From assembly GCF_900155595.1 (NCBI RefSeq), contig NZ_FTPB01000004.1, positions 992,001 to 1,056,000 on the forward strand: a stretch of 64,000 nt of DNA, given 5' to 3'. Of the stretch, positions 26,281 to 34,859 are shown piece after piece (the stretch's first letter is position 1; each line of letters opens with the position of its first letter). Origin of the DNA: Actinomyces mediterranea. Its GTDB lineage: Bacteria > Actinomycetota > Actinomycetes > Actinomycetales > Actinomycetaceae. Under the pieces are notes generated by a model, which did not search any database, was not told the origin of the DNA, and saw only the letters and a program-made list of their open reading frames with translations. The translations under genes were made by a program, and so were the position numbers.

Positions 26281-28137
26281 ATGAGGGTCAGACAACTTGA
26301 GATCGATAACTTTCGCGGAATCACAAAGGGACGTGTGGTCTTCCAGCAGCACACCTTGCTGGTCGGCGGAAACAATATCGGCAAGTCCACAGTGTGCGAG
26401 GCATTAGAATTGGTCTTGAGGCCAGAGCGCCTCTATCGTCGTCCAATTATCGACGAACACGATTTCTCCCACGATGCCTACCTTGACGACGAGGGTAACT
26501 CACGCGAGATTCGCGTTCGCGCCGTACTCACGGACCTTTCGGATGAGCAGCTACGCCGGTTCTTCCAGCACGTGCGACGCTGGGATGACGAGGAACTCTC
26601 CTTCATTGACGAGGAACCGGACAGCCTCCAATCTACTGATGGTGATGGAACTGTCTGGGCGCTTCCCATCATCTTCGTCGGGCGCTATGACCGTGAAGAG
26701 GACGACTTCATCGGGGACACGTTCTTCGATCATCCGCTACCCGAATTTGACGAACTCGATGAAGACGCGCGTGCATCACTCGGCTCGGGCCGCGCACAGT
26801 TCAACCGTGCGCACAAGCGACTCTGTGGCTTCATCTTCCTGCGAGCGCTGCGCACCGGATCTCGTGCGCTCAGCCTGCAGCGCGGTTCGCTGCTCGACAC
26901 AATCCTCCGGCTCGGCGGTGAGGGCGCAGCGAAGATGTGGCAGGACGCGCTTGGGGCGCTGCAAGGCCTTGATCCGGCGATCGGAGAGATCGAACAACTC
27001 AAGGTCATCCGTGAGAACATCCGCACGCGCCTCGACAAGTTCGTGAACCTTTCTCCAGGTGAGAACTCTGTGGGGTTCTTCGCCTCAGACTTGACGCGCG
27101 AGCACCTACGCGAGGTCGTCCGACTCTTCGTCGCGACGCAACCAAGCAACCATCCGGTGCCGTTCGCCAAGCAAGGCACAGGCTCGATCAATCTGCTGGT
27201 CTTCGCGTTGCTGACGATCATCGCCGATCTGAAGGAACATCAATCGGTCATCTTCGTGATGGAGGAGCCTGAGATTGCGCTTCCTCCTCACACCCAGCGG
27301 CGCGTGACCAAGTACGTGGTACAGCAAATGGGACAGTCGATCGTCACATCCCATTCGCCCTACGTGATCGAGCAGTTCGACCCGAAGAACGTGGTAATCC
27401 TATCCCGTGACGGGGATACCTTCATCGGTGCACCAATCGATACCAAGCATGTCAAACCGAAGAGCTACCGTACGCAGCGCCGCCAGTTTGCCGAGGCAAT
27501 CCTGAGCCGCGCCGTGTTCGTCCTCGAGGGACAGACGGAGATGGTCGCCGTGCACGCGGTCTCATCGGCGCTCGAACAGTTCCGCGACGATTACATACAC
27601 GTCGATCTTGCTGGCGTCACCCTCTTCAACGCGGGTAACGACCGCGAAGTGCCGCGGTACGCTCCGATGTTCAAAGCTCTCGGCAAGCGGGTCTATGGCA
27701 TGCGGGACAAGCTGAACGCCCCTGATGCAGGGGACGCGACGGAGAACATCAAGTCGTTCGACGAGTTTTGGGAGTCGCCGGAGACGGGCATCGAACAGAT
27801 CCTCGTGAAGCAGGTTCCGACGCATGTGCTGCGGAGCTTCCTCGACGCAGTTGTGCAACGCGATGACTATCCGACAAGCCACCCCTACGTGCCCGAGCAG
27901 ACTGCTGACGATGACCTGGCAACACTGGCAGCGAAGGTGCTGGAGGCCCGCAAGGGCGATGGGTACGGCTTCGGGTACAGTGGCACGCTCATCGAGCAAT
28001 GCCAGACCGAGGCTGACCTGCCTGCCTTCATCCGCGATGCGCTTCTCACTATCAACGAACAGCTCCAGGACGAGCCTGAACTGGCATTGGATGACGTGGC
28101 TGCACCGGTGACCGAATCCGCAGAGCACGAGGAGTAA
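26281..28137 (+). CDS. gajA: OLD-family ATPase/TOPRIM endonuclease, GajA-like
   Basis: 618 residues; start chosen at ATG 26281 with AAAGGA upstream. N-terminal SMC-like ATPase: Walker A GGNNIGKST (29-37), signature TGSINLLVFALL, Walker B VIFVMEEPEIALP (about 323-335), SIVTSHSPYVIEQ. The C-terminal TOPRIM half has FVLEGQTEMVAVHA (Glu about 416) and VYGMRDKLNAP (Asp about 476), as in class 2 OLD nucleases. The helicase gene starts 5 bp downstream. The OLD-plus-UvrD pairing is the definition of the Gabija anti-phage system, in which the nuclease cuts DNA when nucleotides are depleted. Intact, with no stop or frameshift. Confidence 0.8.
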   Translation: MRVRQLEIDNFRGITKGRVVFQQHTLLVGGNNIGKSTVCEALELVLRPERLYRRPIIDEHDFSHDAYLDDEGNSREIRVRAVLTDLSDEQLRRFFQHVRRWDDEELSFIDEEPDSLQSTDGDGTVWALPIIFVGRYDREEDDFIGDTFFDHPLPEFDELDEDARASLGSGRAQFNRAHKRLCGFIFLRALRTGSRALSLQRGSLLDTILRLGGEGAAKMWQDALGALQGLDPAIGEIEQLKVIRENIRTRLDKFVNLSPGENSVGFFASDLTREHLREVVRLFVATQPSNHPVPFAKQGTGSINLLVFALLTIIADLKEHQSVIFVMEEPEIALPPHTQRRVTKYVVQQMGQSIVTSHSPYVIEQFDPKNVVILSRDGDTFIGAPIDTKHVKPKSYRTQRRQFAEAILSRAVFVLEGQTEMVAVHAVSSALEQFRDDYIHVDLAGVTLFNAGNDREVPRYAPMFKALGKRVYGMRDKLNAPDAGDATENIKSFDEFWESPETGIEQILVKQVPTHVLRSFLDAVVQRDDYPTSHPYVPEQTADDDLATLAAKVLEARKGDGYGFGYSGTLIEQCQTEADLPAFIRDALLTINEQLQDEPELALDDVAAPVTESAEHEE

Positions 28138-28142
28138 TTGCT

Positions 28143-29870
28143 ATGAAGGTGCAGCTCTCCAAGACTGCCCAAGGAGTGCTCGATCATGACTTTCCCGTCC
28201 TAGTAATCGGCGGCCCAGGCTCCGGCAAGACCACGCTGTCTCTTCTGAAAGCCCAGGCAACGCTCCCCGCCCTGTACCCAGGCCAGGAGATCCTCTTCCT
28301 CAGCTTCTCCCGAGCGGCCGTCCGGCAGGTAGAAATCCGCTGCCGAGACATCTTGCGATCGGAAGAGCGTCGCCAGATTGTGGTGCGCACGTACCATGCG
28401 TTCGCGATGGACATCCTGCGAGCGCATGGTCGTCTGCTCACTGGACGCGCTCCGCGCATTCTCTATCCCGGCGCCGAGAATCTCGTCAAGGCCGCCTTCG
28501 ACGGCGACTGGAACGCTGAAGCCGAACACCTCGCGCGTGATGAAGGCCGCTACGTATTCAGTCAGTTCGCCGCGGCCGCTGCCCGACTCGTCACTGGCAG
28601 TGCGTCGATAGCGTCCCTGCTCGCCAACAAGTATCCCGTAATCATCCTGGACGAGTTCCAGGACACCGACGATGCGCAATGGGACCTGGTCAAGGCGCTC
28701 TCCGCACGCTCGAAGACCATGTTCATGGCCGACCCGGATCAGCGGATCTTCGACTACGATCCGCGGGTGGATCCAGAGCGCCTCAAACACCTGCGTACCC
28801 ACCTCAATCCAGCCGAGTTCGATCTCAGCGGGGAGAATCACCGAAGCCCCAACGCTGGCATCCTGCGGTACGCCGACGCCGTGCTTACGAATCGACCTCT
28901 GCCGGACACCAAGGACGTGATCACGTGTTCGTACTGGCCGGGGGAATTCGAAAGCGTCGCCCACGCTGGCGTCGTCTGGATGCTCGACTCGCTTCGCAAA
29001 GCGGGTATTGCCCATCCTTCGGTCGTCGTACTCGCACGAACGAACAAGCTCGTCGGGAGACTATCGACGATCCTCGGGCAGGAACACAACTTCAACAGTC
29101 GGCAAATCAGACCCGTCGAGCACGACGTGCTGTGGGACGCCGACCTTACCGCAGCGGCCGCACTAGTGGTGGCCTCGGTTCTGGAGTGGCAAAGCCACCC
29201 CAAGGAGATTGCACTCGGCCAGACCTTCGACCGCATCGCCGACTACTTCGACGCGAAGAATGCTGCCAGGGCGAGCAAGACCGCCCGGCAGACTAGCGAG
29301 CGGTACCGGACAGCCGCTGATCAGGTGCGCAGAGGTGAGGCGCAGCGGTTGAAGAGTGCCAAAGTTCTTGCAGCCTCGTACGACAGCGGTCTGGTGCTTC
29401 GGGGTAATCCGGCACAAGACTGGGTGCGCGCGCGTGATCTGCTCGATGCCGGGAACGACTTGTCAGATCTGCTGGCAAAGGTCAAGTTCGTCCGGCTCTT
29501 CCGCGCAACCGACGAGATCGGAAGCCGACTCGCTTCTGCGTGGGATCTTCGTGGCAGCTACAGTAGGGCCACCGATCTGGTACGTCGTGCACTCCAGGCG
29601 AGTCGGCTTCAATCCGACCAGCGTGACCCTCGCGGTTGTGTGATCATGACGACTCACAAGGCCAAGGGCAAGGAATTCGACGGTGTCCTGCTCGTCGAAG
29701 GGAAGTACCAGGACAGCTTTTTCCGCGATACGGACACCGAGGCGCAGCGCGCCGCAGCACGGCGTCTACTGCGCGTCGGCATCACTCGGGCGCGACGCCA
29801 GGTGGTGATCGTTCGGCCGCAAGGCGCTCCGGCGCTTGTGACCCCAGCGGGTGCGTCCGTGTCGGCATGA
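28143..29870 (+). CDS. gajB: UvrD-like superfamily 1 helicase, GajB-like
   Basis: 575 residues; GAGGAG precedes ATG 28143. Walker A is IGGPGSGKTTLS (about 22-33), motif Ia LFLSFSRAAV, motif II VIILDEFQDTDD, motif III MADPDQRIFDYD, motif V TTHKAKGKEFDGVLLVEG and motif VI RLLRVGITRARRQ. These are the UvrD/PcrA/Rep motifs; in Gabija the helicase partner senses DNA ends and triggers the nuclease. Slightly longer than the Bacillus GajB (about 494 residues) because of a larger middle region. Co-transcribed with the nuclease gene. Confidence 0.82.
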   Translation: MKVQLSKTAQGVLDHDFPVLVIGGPGSGKTTLSLLKAQATLPALYPGQEILFLSFSRAAVRQVEIRCRDILRSEERRQIVVRTYHAFAMDILRAHGRLLTGRAPRILYPGAENLVKAAFDGDWNAEAEHLARDEGRYVFSQFAAAAARLVTGSASIASLLANKYPVIILDEFQDTDDAQWDLVKALSARSKTMFMADPDQRIFDYDPRVDPERLKHLRTHLNPAEFDLSGENHRSPNAGILRYADAVLTNRPLPDTKDVITCSYWPGEFESVAHAGVVWMLDSLRKAGIAHPSVVVLARTNKLVGRLSTILGQEHNFNSRQIRPVEHDVLWDADLTAAAALVVASVLEWQSHPKEIALGQTFDRIADYFDAKNAARASKTARQTSERYRTAADQVRRGEAQRLKSAKVLAASYDSGLVLRGNPAQDWVRARDLLDAGNDLSDLLAKVKFVRLFRATDEIGSRLASAWDLRGSYSRATDLVRRALQASRLQSDQRDPRGCVIMTTHKAKGKEFDGVLLVEGKYQDSFFRDTDTEAQRAAARRLLRVGITRARRQVVIVRPQGAPALVTPAGASVSA

Positions 29871-29969
29871 CGTGATATCCCTCTTCAAGAGTTGATCTCA
29901 AGCTACCGATGACACGCCGAAAGTAAAATTCAATACACCATATACTGACTGTGTGCTACTCTGGAAGGC

Positions 29970-30767
29970 GTGACCTCAGAAGACGATGCGCTGGAGAGCC
30001 TGGATCATTCCGGGCTGCTTAAGGTGCTCATGTGGGCTGCTTCCGCGGCGTTTGCTCGAACGGGGCAGGACTACGACGAAGATGCCGGCCATGATCAGAT
30101 GATCATCGGCATCCACAACTTCGTGTACCTCCGCGACCTTCTCGACCGCGCGACCGCCAATGGGCGCTATACCCTTCCCGACGGAGTTAGCAATCTCGGT
30201 AAAGACATCCTCGGGCACGGCATCACGCCAGGAGCGCGGCGGGCAATGCCGCTACTTCCCCCTGATCGTGTCAGTCGAAGCGACTACAAGCGTTCGCCGG
30301 GATGGGCGGCTGACGGTTATCGCATACTGCTGCAGTCGTTTAAGTATGGTGAGGTCGATCACATCAAGTGGGGAGAACGGAGTGAGGCGAAACGGTGCTT
30401 GGCATCGCAGTCCTTCATCACCCAGGACACGCTCTTCTCGGATGAGGACTTCTGCCTGGAGACCATCACTGGGATTCCTGACGACGATGACTTCAAAGGA
30501 GTGACGCTCGTCGCAGCACACTCCTACGACCCGATCACCAGCAAGTTTGAGCTTTACATCGGTCAGAGCAAGAACCCCGAGTTCCGGGGAGATTCATGCT
30601 GGCACTGGCGTCGTCAGCTGCTTGGCGGCGGTACACCTCCTGAGCTGACAGGACGGGACCTGCCTCCTGTGCTTCCGGGTGATGCTCCTTCGACTCAGGT
30701 TGAGGAGATTGCTGTTCGCCTCAAGAAGGCACAGACAGGCGACGACACGGTTACTTCGAATGGCTAG
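29970..30767 (+). CDS. Unknown 265-residue protein overlapping an XRE-ImmA/IrrE gene
   Basis: GTG start at 29970 with GGAAG just upstream. No family recognised. It has an N-terminal helical part (LDHSGLLKVLMWAASAAFAR), an acidic middle and a beta-rich stretch (VTLVAAHSYDPITSKFELYI), with no signal peptide or membrane helix. It begins about 100 bp after the helicase gene, a gap containing a TATACT and a TACTCT that could be -10 elements, so it may have its own promoter. It overlaps the next gene by 8 bp. Xre-COG2856 proteins paired with an upstream gene have been predicted as toxin-antitoxin modules, so this could be the toxin or a sensor. Confidence 0.6.
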   Translation: MTSEDDALESLDHSGLLKVLMWAASAAFARTGQDYDEDAGHDQMIIGIHNFVYLRDLLDRATANGRYTLPDGVSNLGKDILGHGITPGARRAMPLLPPDRVSRSDYKRSPGWAADGYRILLQSFKYGEVDHIKWGERSEAKRCLASQSFITQDTLFSDEDFCLETITGIPDDDDFKGVTLVAAHSYDPITSKFELYIGQSKNPEFRGDSCWHWRRQLLGGGTPPELTGRDLPPVLPGDAPSTQVEEIAVRLKKAQTGDDTVTSNG

Positions 30768-31869
30768 CGCGGGACGCACGGCTCAAACGCTTGCCAACGC
30801 CACGTCGCTCTTCAACGGACGGCGACTGACGATGGCGCGACAACTCGCTGGCTTTCGGAAAGCTCGTCTCGCAGACCTGATAGGGATGTCGCCAGCATCG
30901 GTTACGGGCTGGGAGAGCGGGGCTAAGCAACCCAGCCGAGCAACAGTGGCCAAGCTGGCGTTAGCGCTGAGGGTCGATCCACAGTTCTTCGCCGGAGGAG
31001 CCCCTCCCCGCGTCGAGAAGCCACACTTCCGTTCGCTGCGTTCAACCCCGCAGATCGCTCAGGATGAGGCGGAAGCATACGGCCAATTCGTCACGGAAAT
31101 CGCCGAACTCCTCGAGAAGGTCGTTGAGTTCCCCAAGACGTTGCTGCCCGATTTCCCCGTGGCTCCAGATGAAGCTGATGCTTCACCAGAGGAAGTAGCG
31201 CACGAAGCCCGGGACTTCTTCGGTGTCACACCAGGGCCGATCCAGCACGTCGTCCGGCTGACGGAACGCGCTGGTGTGGTCGTTGTGTTTAGCGAACCTG
31301 GCATCGCGGCGATTGATGCCTACTCCCTGCACACCGACATGCGTCCGATCATCGTGCTCAATCCTATGAAAGACGACTACTACCGACAGCGCTTCGATGT
31401 TGCCCACGAAATCGGACACCTGATCATGCACCAGGATGCTGAACCCGGCGGGAAGGTAGCAGAAGATCAAGCCAATCGATTCGCTGCAGAGTTCCTGATG
31501 CCAGCCGAGGAGATCGGGCCGCATCTTCCCACAACGACTGCTGGTCGGGGCTGGGCCAAACTCGCGGAGCTAAAGGAACATTGGGGCGTCAGCCTCGCTG
31601 CGCTTCTCTATCGGGCTCGTACGCTGGGCGTCATGGGAGACGTGACGTATAGGAATGCCATGATTCGGATGTCTCAGAACGGTTGGCGTAGAGCCGAACC
31701 CGGCAGAATCTCCTCCCTTGAAGCGCCATCGATGCTCCCTCGAGCCCGTGAAGTGATCAATGAGGCTGGAATTGAAGATGAACAGCTTTTGTCTGGTTCT
31801 GGTCTTCCCCTCAGTCTTTTTAATGTTGCTACATCACGTTTGCCAATGCTCTGCAATGGTCAGAGGTAG
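30760..31869 (+). CDS. XRE-family regulator fused to ImmA/IrrE metallopeptidase (COG2856)
   Basis: 369 residues. An N-terminal Cro/CI helix-turn-helix (about 25-75: LAGFRKARLADLIGMSPASV, TGWESGAKQPSRAT) is followed by a linker and a zinc peptidase domain with HEIGH at 216-220 (FDVAHEIGHLIMHQDAEPGG) and Glu-containing ANRFAAEFLMPAEEI. Proteins of this type cleave or inactivate a repressor in response to a signal, as ImmA does in ICEBs1. Its start lies inside the preceding gene, so they are translated together. Likely controls its partner and possibly the adjacent Gabija-like genes. Confidence 0.8.
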   Translation: MASAGRTAQTLANATSLFNGRRLTMARQLAGFRKARLADLIGMSPASVTGWESGAKQPSRATVAKLALALRVDPQFFAGGAPPRVEKPHFRSLRSTPQIAQDEAEAYGQFVTEIAELLEKVVEFPKTLLPDFPVAPDEADASPEEVAHEARDFFGVTPGPIQHVVRLTERAGVVVVFSEPGIAAIDAYSLHTDMRPIIVLNPMKDDYYRQRFDVAHEIGHLIMHQDAEPGGKVAEDQANRFAAEFLMPAEEIGPHLPTTTAGRGWAKLAELKEHWGVSLAALLYRARTLGVMGDVTYRNAMIRMSQNGWRRAEPGRISSLEAPSMLPRAREVINEAGIEDEQLLSGSGLPLSLFNVATSRLPMLCNGQR

Positions 31870-32039
31870 GCGATCGCCACTAGTTGTACTTCCTCAGGAG
31901 GTTGTGAACGGTGTAGATAAGTAGCTCTTCACAATTAAGGGTGTAGTGGTGGTGTGACTGGGGGGCGGCGTGTTGGTGACCGGGTGAGGGTCGAGGTCTT
32001 CCGAAGATGGAAGTTGTCAGACTGCCCATCCGAAAGACT

Positions 32040-32135
32040 TCGACGTGTCCCAGGCTACCTTCGCATTGCCCGACCTGACCACGTTCACCCGCCTTGACGA
32101 ACTCGGTCTAGTTGTACTCGGCCAGGACGTTGGTG
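32040..32135 (+). mobile_element. N-terminal scrap of an ISL3-family transposase
   Basis: Reads ATFALPDLTTFTRLDELGLV VLGQ, resembling the usual ISL3 N-terminus (LPDLTTFxxLDELGL). The rest of the 31870-32216 gap shows only degenerate transposon-like sequence and no gene. Confidence 0.5.
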
Positions 32136-32216
32136 ACACTGGCTTTTGACGAAAGGGGAGGACCTTCGGGTGGGGTGTGGATTGTCAACATTCACACGTG
32201 AATACCGGAGGTCCTC

Positions 32217-33302
32217 TTGTTACACTCTAAGGCCCGTCTGACTTTTCATGGGCGTGGGCTGCTCGTGCGCCGAGTCATTGTCGAGGGCTGGGCGGTTGCT
32301 CATGCGGCAAAGGCCCAGGGCGTCTCGCGCCAGTGCGCGCATCGCTGGATAAACCGTCACCGCCAACTGGGTGAGCAAGGTCTTCGTGATCGGTCCTCGC
32401 GTCCGTTGTCGTGCCCGTCGCAGACACCTGCCGAAGTCGAGGAACTGGTGGTAGCGACCCGGTTGCGCGAACGTGTCGGGCAAGACTGGATTGCTGCGAT
32501 GACTGGTGTTCCGGCAAGGACAGTGAACCGGATCTGGCATCGTCACGGCATGCCGCCGCCGACTGATCTGGACCCGATCACTGGCCAGGTGATCCAAGCG
32601 TCGAAGACAACCGCGGTCCATTACGAGCATGATCATCCTGGCTCGCTGGTCCATACCGACGTGAAGAAGCTAAGCCGGATCCCCGACGGCGGAGGATAGC
32701 GGTTCGTTGGCGAGCCCAAGGGGCTGCAATCGGGGCACCCCTCGACAAGTCCAAGAGACACGTTTTAGTCCCAAAATGGGCTACGTCTACGTCCGCTCGG
32801 TGATTGACGTTCATTCCTGCGTGGTGTGCTCCGAGTTCCTTAACTATGAGAGGGGCCAGACCACCGTCGGAGTGTTCAAGCGAGCTGTGGGCTGGTACGC
32901 AGTATGCGACATCCGCAGAGATCAGGTCATATCAGGCAATGGCTCGGCCTACAGGTCGCGTGCGTGGACGCTCGTCTGCATCGCCCGAGGTATCGCGGCC
33001 AAGCGCATCCGTCCGTACGGGTCCCAGAGCAATGGCAAGATCGAACGTCTCCTCCACCCTGGCCGACGGCTGGGGCTGATGCCCGCCATTACCGCTCAGA
33101 AACCGAGCATCGAGAGGCCCTGTGACTAAAATTCACTTCTACAATCACCGTCGACCCCACACCGCCGCCAAGGCGCACGCCCATCACGAGGTTGACCAAC
33201 CTCCCCGATCAGTACAGTTAGATCGGGCTCGGCCTGCACGCGAGAGTCACATCATTAGATTCGCAGGACGAATTCGAGCAGCGTGGCACTGGCTGATAAG
33301 GT
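32217..33302 (+). mobile_element. IS481-family transposase remnant
   Basis: Frame 1 reads LVRRVIVEGWAVAHAAKAQG, VSRQCAHRWINRHRQLGEQG and LVHTDVKKLSRIPDGGG then stops; the DDE core continues in other frames (GYVYVRSVIDVHSCVVCSEF, ISGNGSAY, GIAAKRIRPYGSQSNGKIER, HFYNHRRPHTAAK). Stops and shifts near 32698, 32770 and 33120 inactivate it. Confidence 0.85.
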
Positions 33303-33469
33303 TCATATGAATCCGCAATCGAACGGCCGGTCCTTACCAAAACGGTAGAGACGGGCGAACCGCAGATTTGACAGATTGTCTCCATCTGTGTCTCCTATAT
33401 TAAATCGATGATCGCTAATTGAATCGCTAACGCTAGATTAATTCTAGCATATTGAGTCTTTCTCGTCAG

Positions 33470-34195
33470 GGGTTTTTGTTGAGATTGATGATGACCGGGG
33501 TTGTGGTGGTGATGTGGGTGATGGCCTGTGGGTCAAGGGGTGATGTGTTGGAGGGCTTTGATGTGTTTGAGCATGGCGTTGGCTCTTTTGGCCGGGGAGC
33601 GCAGAGGTGGTGTGGAGGTGGTTGGAGGTGGCATCGTCGGGGCAGGGTTTAGTGCCTTTGACGGGTGTGAGCACGCCGATGCCGATGCCGGTGTAGCTCT
33701 TGTCTGCCAAGGTTTTCAGCCCCTTGGGAGGCGGCCTTGTGCAGGGCGGACAGCACGTGGGCGCGCGCGGCGCTCAGGTCATGGGTTGATCCCGGGTCGA
33801 CGGGTGAGACCTACACAGGGAACCCGGTGTGGTCGGTCAGGACCTCGATGTTGCCCCCGAACGCCTTGTGCTTGCCTGAGTACCACAGGTGGTGGCCGGT
33901 GCCCGGGTTGCGGGTTGCGACGCGGTCGGTGCGGATGAGGGTGCCGTCCAGGTACACGAACGGCTCGCCCCTAGTCCTTCAGGCCCCGCAGGACATCGGA
34001 CAGCTGCGGAGCGCGGCTTGCGACGACCTGGAGGGCCTCGTCAGGTACCTGTGGGCGGTCGCTGGGGACACGCGTGCGTCGCGGGGCAGGGGCGCCACAC
34101 CGGTGGCGTTGATACGCCAGCGCAGCAGCATCACGGCGGGCACGGTAGCGGACGACAGACACATTGAGGGTGGCACGATAGGACAGCACGCGGGG
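33470..34195 (-). mobile_element. IS5-family transposase remnant
   Basis: The minus strand reads LLSYRATLNVS-like HTH sequence, then VYLDGTLIRTDRVATRNPGT, HHLWYSGKHKAFGGNIEVLT and VSPVDPGSTHDLSAARAHVL with LADKSYTGIGIGVLTPVKG, the DDE domain of an IS5-type transposase. Frameshifts near 33970 and 33600 and a stop at 33815 inactivate it. 34196-34328 shows nothing recognisable. Confidence 0.75.
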
Positions 34196-34328
34196 ACCTC
34201 ATACCTTCAGGGAAGATTCTTTGATCAGAACCCATCCTGGTCGTACTCCCCGCATGCACCCCCACACGACACACACCTTCCCCCAGCATCCCAACGACCA
34301 GGCCGAGCACGCACCCCACCCCCGGTGA

Positions 34329-34793
34329 GAAAATCTCAATGATCGCAGTGTTCCCGCTGATGATTCAAAAGTAGCAGAGGTTGTAATGGCGCTCGCTTTG
34401 GATCTCATCGCTCGAAATCCGCGGCTATATCCACATGGAGCGAGTCTATTCTCACGACTCATCGATATGCGCAATGTTGACGAGGAAGTATGGCTCGATC
34501 GAATTAAGAATCGAATGAGATCAGTATTGAACACAGAGATGCTCGATCTTTGGATTCAAAGACTGTTGATTTCTCGAAATAAGAAATCTTCCTATGTCAA
34601 GAGGCTCTGTTATCATTGTCCGACGCGCTCCAAGAAAGACGCATATAGGTTGTGGAATGTCGACTGGCTTAACTCTGATGCGCGCAAGATCGTGGAGGAG
34701 ACTCCGATCGTGAATGTTGAAGTTGTCAGTAGTCTGAAGAGAGTGATTGATCCTGAAGAGCTTTCCTTGTTTGATGAGTATGACGGTTATTAG
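34329..34793 (+). pseudogene. 3' fragment resembling a defence-type reverse transcriptase (DRT/AbiA-like)
   Basis: Open from 34329 to the stop at 34793; the first ATG is 34386. The conserved part reads VMALALDLIARNPRLYPHGA, SLFSRLIDM, IKNRMRSVLNTEMLDLWIQR LL, resembling the region after the palm in reverse transcriptases of the Abi/DRT groups. No YxDD catalytic motif is present, so the polymerase core was lost, probably to the IS insertions upstream. AT-rich compared with its surroundings. Family assignment is by memory of the pattern and uncertain. Confidence 0.45.
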
Positions 34794-34859
34794 CTGAATC
34801 CAGGTCCGAGCTCCGCCCTCGCCCGTCGACACGCGAGCGTCAACACTCGACGACGCTGA

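Noticed and set aside
26281-29870. A PARIS, retron or other OLD-type system
   Set aside because: A UvrD-like helicase directly follows the OLD gene, and there is no DUF4435 partner, reverse transcriptase or ncRNA beside it; Gabija-like fits best.
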